A stretch of DNA of 48,554 nt from Oscillospiraceae bacterium (GTDB taxonomy: Bacteria > Bacillota > Clostridia > Oscillospirales > Oscillospiraceae), in assembly GCA_017398625.1 (NCBI GenBank), contig JAFQFP010000009.1:1-48554 (forward strand), given 5' to 3'. Positions 41,286-48,554 of this stretch are shown in pieces (within the stretch, counting starts at the first letter, position 1; the number at the start of each line of letters is the position of its first letter). The position numbers and the translations under genes were made by a program. The notes under the pieces are model-generated. The model did not search any database. It saw nothing but the letters and a program-made list of their open reading frames with translations, and was not told the DNA's origin.

Positions 41286-41696
41286 TTATTCTTGACAGCC
41301 TGCCAGACACTTGGCAAGGCATGCTGCAGCGGTCAGCAGCAGGGTAAAGCCGGCTGCCAACACTCCGGTGACGACAGCACCCAGAACGCTGGTGACCGCA
41401 AAGGTGAATGCCAGCAGTACCAATGCCGCTGCGGCTGTCCCCAGTGCCCCGGCGAGAGATGCCCGGACAGCGCTGCAAAGGCAGCCGCTGTACTCAGCGG
41501 CTCTTGGAGCACGGAATACCACCAGCAACAGCCACGGATAGGCGACGGCAATCCCGAATGCTACGATCAGCGCGGCGGGTGCCACCGTTATGGCTCCGGT
41601 GATGGTCAAAAAGGCTGCCAGAACACCGACAACAGCGCTGGCGATCAACGCCAGAGTTACACAGCTTCTTCTGCATCCACACATAAAGTTCGACAT
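41286..41696 (-). CDS. Small Cys-rich membrane protein of unknown function
   Basis: This protein of 136 residues has four hydrophobic segments rich in Ala, Val and Leu. Cysteines cluster at both ends: FMCGCRRSC at the N-terminus and CLAKCLAGC at the C-terminus, plus CLC in the middle loop. Similar proteins with this Cys layout occur in Clostridia, but I know of no function. The paired clusters could bind a metal or form disulfides. GGGAGGTGA lies just before the ATG at 41696. It is divergent from the lipoprotein gene at 41839. Confidence 0.7.
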   Translation of the reverse strand: MSNFMCGCRRSCVTLALIASAVVGVLAAFLTITGAITVAPAALIVAFGIAVAYPWLLLVVFRAPRAAEYSGCLCSAVRASLAGALGTAAAALVLLAFTFAVTSVLGAVVTGVLAAGFTLLLTAAACLAKCLAGCQE

Positions 41697-41744
41697 GTTT
41701 TTCACCTCCCTGTAACACAATATGCCGCGGGACACCGATCCGTG

Positions 41745-41771
41745 TTGACAAAAAGATGGCAATAATATAAT
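41745..41771 (+). promoter_or_regulatory. Promoter of the small lipoprotein gene
   Basis: TTGACA (41745-41750) is followed by TATAAT at 41766-41771 (15-base spacer), or by TAATAT at 41768-41773 (17 bases). The -35 is consensus. Confidence 0.65.
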
Positions 41772-41838
41772 ATAGCTGTGAAACCAAATGGCGGCGTTTG
41801 GCGAGAAATAGGGCAGAGGACATAAAGGAGGCAGAAAT

Positions 41839-42198
41839 ATGAGGATCAAAAGATGGTTGGCATTGGCTGCTGCAGTGCTGTTGGTTGCTGCGCTGGCAGG
41901 CTGCCACTCCCAAAATAACGGAGCGGTGGTTCAAGGCTCTGAGTTCACCGGAACGGTGGAGCAGGCGGGTGAAGCCTGTATTCTGGTTGCCATCGATGAG
42001 ACGGAGTATATCTATCAGACCTGTGTTCAGAAGGCGTGGGTCAGCTTGGACACTGAGGACGGCGGTGATATGCAGTTTCAGGTGGGTGACCGGGTTACGG
42101 TGGTCTACGACGGAACGGTGCTGGAGACCGGCCCGGGGCAGATCCCCAATGTATACAGCGTCACCTTGACCAATACGGCTTCGTCAGCGGATCAATAA
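41839..42198 (+). CDS. Small secreted lipoprotein of unknown function
   Basis: This protein of 119 residues has a lipoprotein signal peptide (LLVAALAGC, Cys about residue 22). The mature part is a small beta-rich domain: FTGTVEQAGEACILVAIDE at the front, then DMQFQVGDRVTVVYDGTVLE and NVYSVTLTN, which recalls DUF3221-type OB-like folds. AAGGAGG is placed well before the ATG. It is a single gene between a good promoter and a strong bidirectional terminator. Function is unknown. Confidence 0.8.
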   Translation: MRIKRWLALAAAVLLVAALAGCHSQNNGAVVQGSEFTGTVEQAGEACILVAIDETEYIYQTCVQKAWVSLDTEDGGDMQFQVGDRVTVVYDGTVLETGPGQIPNVYSVTLTNTASSADQ

Positions 42199-42256
42199 TA
42201 AATCACGCCGGAGAGAACAGGGATATACCCTGCGCTCTCCGGCGCTGATTTATTGT
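42195..42256. terminator. Bidirectional terminator between the lipoprotein and DUF1836 genes
   Basis: GCCGGAGAG and CTCTCCGGC form the inner stem, extended by AATAAATCA / TGATTTATT outside it. T-rich arms serve both strands. Confidence 0.8.
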
Positions 42257-42765
42257 TCTTTGGCGATGGCTTCCAGACATTTTTCCAGATAGATCTTCTG
42301 CACCGCGGAAATGATACAGGCGAACAGCAGGTGCTTTTCATCGGTATTGTCCTTGCCGGATATGGAAACCGTATCCTTCAGCCCAAAGGTGTATTCTAAG
42401 AAGTTTTCAAACTCATCGCAGAAATAATTATAAGCGGTTTCCAGCGAATAAGTCTGCTGCTGCAGCCGGATAAATCCCGTGAGCGCGTCCAGAGACAGCA
42501 CATTTTTCGCCACAGCGATAAAGAAAAGATAGGCAAGCTGCTCCCGTCCGTACTGCTTTTTCACGGGATTGGCGACCATGCCCTTTTTAACATAGTTGCT
42601 GATCATAGAGGGTGTTAAAGGGAAATCGCCCAAGGGAGTCAAGTATTCCCGGATGTAGCGGGTAGCCTGTTCCAAATAGAGTCCTGTTGTGGGGAGCTGC
42701 TGATAGCGGGGCAGGTGAAAGTTTGCCACGCTCTGACGAATCTGCAGTTTTGTTTCTGTTTTCAT
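42250..42765 (-). CDS. DUF1836 protein, probable DNA-binding regulator
   Basis: This soluble protein of 171 residues has a helix-turn-helix-like N-terminal half. Motifs of the DUF1836 family include LPRYQQLPTTGLYLEQ, LTPSMISNYVKKGMV and QYGREQLAYLFFIAVAKNVL. The promoter at 42783-42811 would start transcripts near 42776, so the ATG at 42765 is chosen; the ATG at 42771 is also possible. The gene is divergent from the DegV gene, a pairing seen in other Firmicutes. Regulation of that neighbour is inference. Confidence 0.82.
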   Translation of the reverse strand: MKTETKLQIRQSVANFHLPRYQQLPTTGLYLEQATRYIREYLTPLGDFPLTPSMISNYVKKGMVANPVKKQYGREQLAYLFFIAVAKNVLSLDALTGFIRLQQQTYSLETAYNYFCDEFENFLEYTFGLKDTVSISGKDNTDEKHLLFACIISAVQKIYLEKCLEAIAKEQ

Positions 42766-42782
42766 CCTCATCACCAAATGGC

Positions 42783-42811
42783 ATTATATCGAAAAATAGC
42801 TAAAAAGTCAA
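42783..42811 (-). promoter_or_regulatory. Promoter of the DUF1836 gene
   Basis: On the minus strand it is TTGACT, 17 bases, TATAAT. Transcripts would have a leader of only about 11 bases. Confidence 0.85.
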
Positions 42812-42838
42812 TAAAAAACCGGAAAAAGCAACTTTCTC

Positions 42839-42867
42839 TTGACTTTATGGTGGTATTTTGGTAAACT
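42839..42867 (+). promoter_or_regulatory. Promoter of the degV gene, with adjacent inverted repeat
   Basis: TTGACT (42839-42844), 17 bases and TAAACT (42862-42867). Directly downstream, ATCGGTT (42871-42877) and AACCGAT (42885-42891) form an inverted repeat over the expected transcription start, a candidate operator. Confidence 0.65.
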
Positions 42868-42908
42868 TGAATCGGTTATTAAAAAACCGATGAATATGAG
42901 GTATCTAT

Positions 42909-43760
42909 ATGAATTATAAAATCGTTTCGGATTCTTCCTCCAATGTGCTGACTATGGACGATCCCTGTTTTGTCAGCGTTCCTCTGAAGATCATCGCCCA
43001 GAAGGAGTATGTGGACGATGCTGCCTGTGATGTGGCGGCGATGGTGGAGGATCTGAAAAAGTATAAGGGAAAGTCCGGATCTTCCTGCCCCAATGTGGGG
43101 GAATGGCTGGAGGCCTTCGGTGACGCGGATGTGGTGTTCGGCGTGACCATCTCCAAGAATCTTTCCGGCAGCTATAACGCAGCCCAGCAGGCGGCACAGG
43201 CTTATATGGAGGCCAATCCCGGAAAGCGGGTACATATTTTCGATTCCATGTCCGCCGGTCCGGAGCAGGCGATGCTGGTGGATAAGATCCGGGAGCTGGT
43301 GGGCATGGGGTTGCCCTTTGAAAGTATCTGCGCTCAAGCGGTGGAGTACCAGAACCATACCCACATCCTGTTCTGTTTGGAATCGCTGAACAATCTTGCC
43401 CGGAACGGTAGAACCAGCCTTGCGGTGGCAAAGCTTGCCGGCGTACTGGGCATCCGTGTGGTGGGAGATGCCCAAAATGGGCAGATCGTGCCCCTGCATA
43501 AGCCCCGTGGCGCAAAAAAAGCCACTGCCGTCTTGGTGGAAATGATGCAGGAGCGAGGCTTCTATGACGGAGCGCTGCTTCGTGTGGCACACTGCTTTGG
43601 TGATGAGGCAGCCTTTGCTTTGCGGGATGCGGTGCTGGAGAAATACCCCAATACCCGGTTTGTTCTGGAGCCTACCACGGCGCTGTGCAGCTTCTATGCG
43701 GAGGCGGGCGGTCTGATGATCGGTATAGAAGGCGGCTATAACGAAAATAACCATTGCTAA
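42909..43760 (+). CDS. DegV-family fatty-acid-binding protein
   Basis: This cytosolic protein of 283 residues belongs to the DegV/FakB family, whose members bind a fatty acid and in FakB present it to the kinase FakA. IVSDSSSNVL at the N-terminus and TISKNLSGSYNAAQQAA (the SGSY motif binding the carboxylate) are typical, as is ESLNNLARNGRTS. No fakA is nearby, so a role in exogenous fatty acid use is inference from the family. GAGG precedes the ATG. Confidence 0.9.
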   Translation: MNYKIVSDSSSNVLTMDDPCFVSVPLKIIAQKEYVDDAACDVAAMVEDLKKYKGKSGSSCPNVGEWLEAFGDADVVFGVTISKNLSGSYNAAQQAAQAYMEANPGKRVHIFDSMSAGPEQAMLVDKIRELVGMGLPFESICAQAVEYQNHTHILFCLESLNNLARNGRTSLAVAKLAGVLGIRVVGDAQNGQIVPLHKPRGAKKATAVLVEMMQERGFYDGALLRVAHCFGDEAAFALRDAVLEKYPNTRFVLEPTTALCSFYAEAGGLMIGIEGGYNENNHC

Positions 43761-43762
43761 TA

Positions 43763-43792
43763 AAAGCCCCTGCGGTCATGACCGCAGGGGCT
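43763..43792. terminator. Bidirectional terminator between degV and trxB-like genes
   Basis: AAGCCCCTGCGGTCA and TGACCGCAGGGGCTT (43763-43792) form a perfect palindrome, with TTTTATT on the minus strand after it. Confidence 0.85.
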
Positions 43793-43797
43793 TCGTA

Positions 43798-44709
43798 TTA
43801 CTGTTCCAGATAGCGGCAGGCTGCCATGGCGGCAACAGCGCCGTCTGCGGAGGCGGTGACCACCTGCCGGATGACCTTGCTGCGGCAATCACCGGCAACA
43901 AATAGGCCCTCGGTCTCGGTGGCACAATCCTCTCCCGCGGCAAAATAGCCCCAATCGTTCAGCTTGGCAAGACCGGAAAAGGCTTGATTGGCAGGGGAGA
44001 GCCCCACTGCAAGAAACGCACCGTCCACACGGATGTGCTGCTCCTGTGCGGTTTCGCTGTTATATAGGTGCAAACCGGTGAGGCTGCCGTTTTCACTGTC
44101 ATAGGCGGTGACGATGGTGTTGAACAGCACCCGGACATTGGGCTTTTCCAGCAAAGCCTGTGCCAGTTTTCTTTCGCCGGTAAAATCCGCCAGATTCTGC
44201 ACCACGGTGACACTGCGGCAGACCTCGCTGAGCAGCAGGGCTTCCTGCAGGGCGGAGTTGCCGCCGCCGATCATGGCAGTATCCTGACCGGTGTAGAAGG
44301 CACCGTCGCAGACGGCGCAGAAGGAGATTCCCTTGCCGATCAGCTCCTGTTCACCCGGCAGACCCAGTGTGCGGTGCTTGACACCCAGCGCAAGGATCAC
44401 AGCTTTTCCTTCAAACCGGCTGCCCTCCTCGGTGGAAACATGGAACACGCCGTTTCGCTTTTCCACGGAGGTGACATTTTCCAGCTCCACATCCGCACCC
44501 AGCGCCATTGCTTGGTCAGTGAGGCGATCCGCAAATTCCGCGCCGCTGATCTGCTTCGTGCCGGGAATGTTCTCCACCTTAGGTGAGAAGGCGATCTGAC
44601 CGCCAAAGCCGTTCTTTTCGATGACCAGCACGGATTTTCCTGCCCGAAGTGCATAAATGGCAGCGGTAAGACCGGCAGGACCGCCACCTGCAATGATAAT
44701 ATCGTACAT
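43798..44709 (-). CDS. trxB: Thioredoxin reductase-like flavoprotein
   Basis: This protein of 303 residues uses NADPH and FAD to reduce thioredoxin-like proteins. The FAD fold starts IIIAGGGPAGLTAAIYALRAG. The redox disulfide is CAVC (SFCAVCDGAFY), the NADPH fold GGGNSALQEALLL, and the second FAD motif GLFVAGDCRSKVIRQ. Length is normal. It lies 52 bases after the nrdD gene on the same strand, behind a terminator-like hairpin. The neighbouring NrdD carries its own redoxin domain, a plausible electron acceptor for this enzyme. Confidence 0.92.
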   Translation of the reverse strand: MYDIIIAGGGPAGLTAAIYALRAGKSVLVIEKNGFGGQIAFSPKVENIPGTKQISGAEFADRLTDQAMALGADVELENVTSVEKRNGVFHVSTEEGSRFEGKAVILALGVKHRTLGLPGEQELIGKGISFCAVCDGAFYTGQDTAMIGGGNSALQEALLLSEVCRSVTVVQNLADFTGERKLAQALLEKPNVRVLFNTIVTAYDSENGSLTGLHLYNSETAQEQHIRVDGAFLAVGLSPANQAFSGLAKLNDWGYFAAGEDCATETEGLFVAGDCRSKVIRQVVTASADGAVAAMAACRYLEQ

Positions 44710-44727
44710 AATTCCTCCAAAGTGGAA

Positions 44728-44757
44728 AAAGACCGGGCTGTTGCCCGGCCTTTTTGG
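44728..44757 (-). terminator. Terminator or attenuator between nrdD and trxB
   Basis: AAAAAG-CCGGGC (44728-44740) and GCCCGG-CTTTTT (44745-44757) form a stem with T-rich ends on both strands. Incomplete termination would allow some trxB read-through. Confidence 0.75.
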
Positions 44758-44761
44758 TTGT

Positions 44762-47137
44762 TTACAGGGATGCCAGATACTTCTTGATTTCGGGAACGCT
44801 GTAATAGCTGTTGAAATCAGTTCCGTCGGTGATCACCAGAGTGGGAGCACCCTTGATGCCGTAGCTGCGGCACAGGTCGGCATTTTCCTCGGCGATGAGC
44901 TTCTCGTAAGCCACACCGGCTTTGGTCAGCAGATTCTCAGCCACGCGGCAGTTGGGGCAGGTGACACGGGAGAACAGCAGCGCCTTGCCGGTGACCGGGC
45001 AGGCAGGCTCAGCGGCAGCTTCCTCAACAGGAGCGGCAGCGGGAGCAGGGGTTTCCTGCTTCAAAACAGAGGCGCCTACATTGTAGACCTTGCGATCCTT
45101 GAACTCCTGAGACTTGCCGTCGTTCCAGTTCTGTACCGGACGGTAGTAGCCGGTGATCCGGCTGTAGACCTCGGTCTTTTTGCCGCAGTGGGGGCAGACA
45201 TACTGCTCACCGGACAGATAGCCGTGGTCGGCGCATACGGAGTAGGTGGGAGACAGGGTGTAGTAGGGCAGCTTGTGGTTTTCCGCGATCTTACGCACCA
45301 GCGCGGCAGCGGCAGCCCAATCCGGCAGCTTTTCGCCGAGGAAGGCATGGAACACGGTGCCGGAGGTATAACGGGTCTGCAGCTCGTCCTGGATCTCCAG
45401 AGCGGAGAAGATATCCTCGGTGTAGCCCACAGGCAGGTGGGAGGAATTGGTATAGTAGGGAGTGCCGTTTTCGTTGGCGGTGATGATGCCGGGGTACTTT
45501 TCCTTGTCGTGCTTGGCGAAGCGGTAGGTGGTGGATTCGGCGGGGGTGGCTTCCAGATTATACAGGTCGCCGTAGCGCTCCTGATAGTCGGACAGCCGCT
45601 CACGCATGTGATCCAGCACTTCCTTGGCGAATTGCTGCACCTTTTCGTTGGTCAGATCGGCACGGAGCCAGTTTGCATTCAGACCCACCTCATTCATACC
45701 GATGAGGCCGATGGTGGAGAAGTGGTTGCCGAAGGTGCCCAAGTACCGCTTGGTGTAGGGGTACAGGCCGTTCTCCATGAGCTGGGTGATGACGGTACGC
45801 TTGACCTTCAGGCTGCGGGCAGCGATGTCCATCAGCTTGTCCAGCCGTGCGTAGAAGTCCTGCTCGTTTTCCGCCAGATAGGCGATCCGGGGCAGATTGA
45901 TGGTGACGACACCGATGGAACCGGTGGATTCGCCGGAGCCGAAGAAGCCGCCGGACTTTTTCCGCAGCTCACGCAGGTCCAGACGGAGACGGCAGCACAT
46001 GGAGCGCACATCGGAAGGCTCCATGTCGGAGTTGATGTAGTTGGAGAAGTAGGGAGTGCCGTACTTGGCGGTCATTTCAAACAGCAGACGGTTGTTCTCG
46101 GTGTCGCTCCAGTCGAAATCCCGGGTGATGGAGTAGGTGGGGATGGGGTACTGGAAGCCTCTGCCGTTGGCGTCACCTTCGATCATGATCTCAATGAACG
46201 CCTTGTTGACCATGTCCATTTCCTTCTTGCAATCGCCGTAGGTGAAGTCCATTTCCTTGCCGCCGACGATGGCAGGCAGATCCTTCAGGTCTGCAGGAAC
46301 GGTCCAGTCCAATGTGATGTTGGAGAAGGGAGCCTGCGTGCCCCAGCGGGAGGGGGTGTTGACACCGTAGATGAAGGACTGAACGCACTGCTTCACTTCC
46401 TTCTGATCCAGATTGTCTACCTTGACAAAAGGAGCAAGATAGGTATCAAAGGAGGAGAATGCCTGTGCGCCTGCCCACTCGTTCTGCATGATACCAAGGA
46501 AGTTGACCATTTGGTTGCAGAGGGTAGAGAGGTGGCTGGCAGGGGAGGAGGTGATCTTGCCGGGAACGCCGCCCAGACCCTCCTGAATCAGCTGCTTCAG
46601 ACTCCAGCCTGCGCAGTAGCCGGTGAGCATGGACAGGTCGTGCAGGTGCAGCGCGGCGCTGCGGTGGGCTTCTGCGATCTCCTCATCATAGATTTCGCTG
46701 AGCCAGTAGTTGGCGGTGATAGCACCGGAGTTGCTGAGGATCAGACCGCCCACGGAGTAGGTGACGGTGGAATTTTCCTTGACCCGCCAATCGTTGATCT
46801 TCAGATAGTTGTCCACCAGATCCTTGTAGTTTAGCAGGGCGGAGTTGACATTGCGGATCTTCTCCCGCTGCTTGCGGTACAGGATGTAGGCCTTTGCCAC
46901 ATCGGCATAGCCCGCGTCGGACAGAACACGCTCCACGCTGTCCTGAATATCCTCCACGGAGATCTTGTCGTCTTTGATCTTGGGCTCAAAATCGGCGCTG
47001 ACCTGCAGTGCCAGCAGATTGATTACGCTGGGATGGTGGCGGCGGCTCTGAGCCTCAAAGGCCTTGACCATTGCGGCGCTGATCTTGGAAAGCTCAAAGT
47101 CAACGGCGCTGCCGTCCCGTTTCAGTACTTGATACAT
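44762..47137 (-). CDS. nrdD: Anaerobic (class III) ribonucleotide reductase with fused C-terminal redoxin domain
   Basis: This protein of 791 residues reduces ribonucleoside triphosphates to deoxynucleotides without oxygen. Domains: ATP-cone (1-95, starting MYQVLKRDGSAVDFELSKIS), catalytic barrel with active-site Cys in MCCRLRLDLRELRKKSG and TGSIGVVTINLPRI, zinc-type Cys in CPHCGKK, and the glycyl radical loop RITGYYRPVQNW. After an Ala/Pro/Glu linker (about 690-705) comes a glutaredoxin-like domain (about 710-791) with VTCPNCRVAEN and GAPTLVITDG. The fusion suggests electrons come from a dithiol and not from formate, as reported for NrdD forms that use redoxins. AAGGAGGA precedes the ATG. 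Confidence 0.94.
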   Translation of the reverse strand: MYQVLKRDGSAVDFELSKISAAMVKAFEAQSRRHHPSVINLLALQVSADFEPKIKDDKISVEDIQDSVERVLSDAGYADVAKAYILYRKQREKIRNVNSALLNYKDLVDNYLKINDWRVKENSTVTYSVGGLILSNSGAITANYWLSEIYDEEIAEAHRSAALHLHDLSMLTGYCAGWSLKQLIQEGLGGVPGKITSSPASHLSTLCNQMVNFLGIMQNEWAGAQAFSSFDTYLAPFVKVDNLDQKEVKQCVQSFIYGVNTPSRWGTQAPFSNITLDWTVPADLKDLPAIVGGKEMDFTYGDCKKEMDMVNKAFIEIMIEGDANGRGFQYPIPTYSITRDFDWSDTENNRLLFEMTAKYGTPYFSNYINSDMEPSDVRSMCCRLRLDLRELRKKSGGFFGSGESTGSIGVVTINLPRIAYLAENEQDFYARLDKLMDIAARSLKVKRTVITQLMENGLYPYTKRYLGTFGNHFSTIGLIGMNEVGLNANWLRADLTNEKVQQFAKEVLDHMRERLSDYQERYGDLYNLEATPAESTTYRFAKHDKEKYPGIITANENGTPYYTNSSHLPVGYTEDIFSALEIQDELQTRYTSGTVFHAFLGEKLPDWAAAAALVRKIAENHKLPYYTLSPTYSVCADHGYLSGEQYVCPHCGKKTEVYSRITGYYRPVQNWNDGKSQEFKDRKVYNVGASVLKQETPAPAAAPVEEAAAEPACPVTGKALLFSRVTCPNCRVAENLLTKAGVAYEKLIAEENADLCRSYGIKGAPTLVITDGTDFNSYYSVPEIKKYLASL

Positions 47138-47163
47138 TCTCTATTCCTCCTTAAGTATAGAAA

Positions 47164-47202
47164 TACAGGCAATGCCTGCGAAAAAGCGCGACATTGCCTG
47201 TA
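47164..47202. promoter_or_regulatory. Inverted repeat overlapping the nrdD -10
   Basis: TACAGGCAATG (47164-47174) and CATTGCCTGTA (47192-47202) are perfect 11-base inverted arms. The right arm touches the nrdD -10, so it could be an operator; a transcript starting near 47195 would contain only part of the hairpin. Confidence 0.5.
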
Positions 47203-47230
47203 TTATAACTGCTGCTGTCGAATAAGTCAA
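47202..47230 (-). promoter_or_regulatory. Sigma-A promoter of nrdD
   Basis: On the minus strand it reads TTGACT, exactly 17 bases, TATAAT. Confidence 0.85.
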
Positions 47231-47240
47231 TAGCAAAAAT

Positions 47241-47286
47241 CAAGATATTGTAGATTGTTATTTTTTGTAACCACAATATATTGTGG
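47241..47286. promoter_or_regulatory. Tandem NrdR boxes upstream of nrdD
   Basis: CAAGATATTGTAG (47241-47253) and CCACAATATATTGTGG (47271-47286) resemble the NrdR box (CACAATATATTGTG type). Their centres are about 31 bases apart, or three helical turns, as is usual for NrdR pairs. NrdR represses ribonucleotide reductase genes when dATP is high. Confidence 0.75.
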
Positions 47287-47442
47287 TTTGAGATATTTGT
47301 ATCGATATAGAAACATATCGAATCCGGCTCTTAAAAATGGGGAAAGTTGGGGATTTACCGGGATACTCGGGCTATAGGCAACTTTTTCATTGGGAACGGG
47401 AAAGCTATCGGTGCACAAGAGGGGAGCGGGATTTTTTACAAA

Positions 47443-47457
47443 CACAATATCTTGTGG
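47443..47457. promoter_or_regulatory. Additional NrdR-box-like palindrome at the end of nrdG
   Basis: CACAATATCTTGTGG fits the NrdR box but has no clear partner 31 bases away, and lies just past the nrdG stop. The rest of the gap 47138-47458 contains the nrdD promoter elements and no gene. Confidence 0.45.
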
Positions 47458-47458
47458 T

Positions 47459-48163
47459 CTACACATCTCCCCGCAGCGATATCTGCTGTACAAATGGCTC
47501 TAACAGGCGGACAAATTCCTCCAATGCAGCCGTATCCGGGGCATGCATGCCGGGGTGAAGCACTTGTTCGGAATCCCGATAGGGCTGCAAAAACAACCGT
47601 TTGGGCTTGCTGTCTGACAAAGATGCCAGCCACTGCCCCATAGAGAGGATTTCTTCTGTGCTGTGAAGCTCCGCCACAACGGTAGTGCGCAGCTCATAGT
47701 CTACAGCGCCGCTGAGGAGAAAGCGGATGCTTTCTTCCAGCGCTTGCAGATCGGCAGTGCAGCCTACGGTCTGGGAGTAGCGGTGAGGGGAATTTTTGAT
47801 GTCCATGGCGACATAGTCGATCAGTCCCTTTTCTGCAAGAGACTTCAGCATTTTGGGTCTGGTGCCGTTGGTATCCAGCTTGATCGGGTAGCCAAGGCCT
47901 TTGATATCGGCAAGCAGTTCGGGAAGATCAGACTGCAGGGTAGGCTCTCCGCCGGTGATGCAAACACCGTCCAAAAGTCCTTTCCGCTTTTCCAGAAAGC
48001 GGAGTAGCTCCTCCCGGCTGATATCGGAGGGACTGGCTGCGGACAGGATGCCGCTGTTGTGGCAAAAGGGGCAGCGGAAATTGCAGCCTGCCAGAAAGAC
48101 GGTGCAGGCAACCTTTCCGGGGTAATCCAAGAGGGTCATTTTCTGTAATCCGGCAATGTTCAT
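47459..48163 (-). CDS. nrdG: Anaerobic ribonucleotide reductase activating enzyme (radical SAM)
   Basis: This radical SAM enzyme of 234 residues installs the glycyl radical on NrdD. The iron-sulfur motif is CNFRCPFCHN (CxxxCxxC), followed by the SAM-binding GVCITGGEPTLQ. It has the longer NrdG2-type C-terminal part (to QQISLRGDV), compared with about 155-175 residues in E. coli NrdG. The ATG at 48163 has GAGGAG upstream. It lies 5' of nrdD on the same strand, separated by 321 bases with their own promoter, so nrdG and nrdD can be transcribed separately. Confidence 0.92.
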   Translation of the reverse strand: MNIAGLQKMTLLDYPGKVACTVFLAGCNFRCPFCHNSGILSAASPSDISREELLRFLEKRKGLLDGVCITGGEPTLQSDLPELLADIKGLGYPIKLDTNGTRPKMLKSLAEKGLIDYVAMDIKNSPHRYSQTVGCTADLQALEESIRFLLSGAVDYELRTTVVAELHSTEEILSMGQWLASLSDSKPKRLFLQPYRDSEQVLHPGMHAPDTAALEEFVRLLEPFVQQISLRGDV

Positions 48164-48373
48164 AGCGCGCTCCTCAAATGCGGTAGTTTTCTTTGGTAGC
48201 AAGTACAATGGTATAAGACAGCCATGTTTTCCGGCGGAGCCGGAGAGAGAAATATCATAAATACTTTAATTGTGCGGTTATTATACCACGACCTAACAGG
48301 GAAAGAAAGAGGAAAGTTCAAAGCATATCTAAATTCCGATTTGTCGGGGTGTTGGTGGTTGCTGAGTACCAAA

Positions 48374-48554
48374 GCCCCCCTTGCCTAAAGGGGGGAAGTC
48401 AGCGAAGCTGACAGGGGGATACTTCATCAAGTCTCCACAGCTCCCTAGGAAATACCGCCAAAAAGACCCTGAAAATCAAGGGATTGTTCCGTATCGAAAC
48501 CTTACAATCCCCCAGTCAAAAATCAAATAGATTTTTGACAGCCCCCTTTACACA
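48374..48554. repeat. MITE-like palindromic repeat at the right edge
   Basis: The left part carries two hairpins (CCCCCCTTGCCTAAAGGGGGG and GTCAGC-gaa-GCTGAC) ending CAGGGGGAT. The right part, ATCCCCCAGTC ... GACAGCCCCCTTT (48508-48549), is an inverted relative of AAAGGGGG ... TGACAGGGGGAT. Such CCCCC/GGGGG repeats are frequent between genes in Clostridia. There is no coding sequence in 48164-48554; the part before 48374 is AT-rich upstream DNA of nrdG. Confidence 0.55.

Overview
The window looks like a chromosomal segment of a GC-rich, obligately anaerobic, spore-forming gut Clostridia, most likely Oscillospirales. The evidence is an uninterrupted sporulation sigma-K gene, an oxygen-sensitive class III ribonucleotide reductase with its activase, pectin- and starch-degrading proteins, a TAXI-type TRAP transporter, strong AAGGAGG ribosome binding sites and sigma-A promoters (TTGACA-17-TATAAT). 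The family-level assignment is inference from gene content and base composition only.

Layout. 1-7.7 kb: a very large secreted protein with two pectate lyase domains, which runs off the left edge, then a type I pullulanase and a PAP2-family membrane protein. 7.7-17 kb: a fructokinase, then a compact arginine operon argG-C-J-B-D-H-F that makes arginine from glutamate through recycled acetyl groups, ending in a bidirectional terminator. 17-22 kb: a minus-strand operon of a CotH-kinase surface protein, a VTC-type polymerase-domain protein, DUF4956 and a 3-methyladenine DNA glycosylase. 22-34 kb: serA, an ECF sigma / anti-sigma-like / serpin operon, a TAXI-TRAP transporter, an NAD(P)H oxidoreductase related to the glutamate synthase small subunit, sigK, an SLC13-like permease and metY.

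34.2-38.3 kb is the accessory part. tRNA-Thr(TGT) and tRNA-Tyr(GTA) lie in tandem, and each is followed by a hairpin-rich non-coding element that ends in an exact copy of that tRNA's 3' tail (21 and 22 bp). The tRNA-Tyr element recurs twice more downstream. Between the copies sit strikingly AT-rich genes of unknown function, a decayed coding fragment, an inverted piece of the tRNA-Tyr T arm and a second repeat family. This looks like stepwise insertion of small units at tRNA 3' ends, and it is the best candidate here for an undescribed system.

38.3-48.5 kb returns to core-type DNA: a GtrA-like protein; a guanine-type riboswitch with its terminator in front of a small membrane protein and a nucleoside kinase; small membrane and lipoprotein genes; a divergent DUF1836/DegV pair; and a class III ribonucleotide reductase cluster (nrdG, an nrdD with a fused C-terminal redoxin domain, and a trxB-like reductase), with probable NrdR boxes upstream of nrdD. 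The right end is a repeat of hairpins with no gene.
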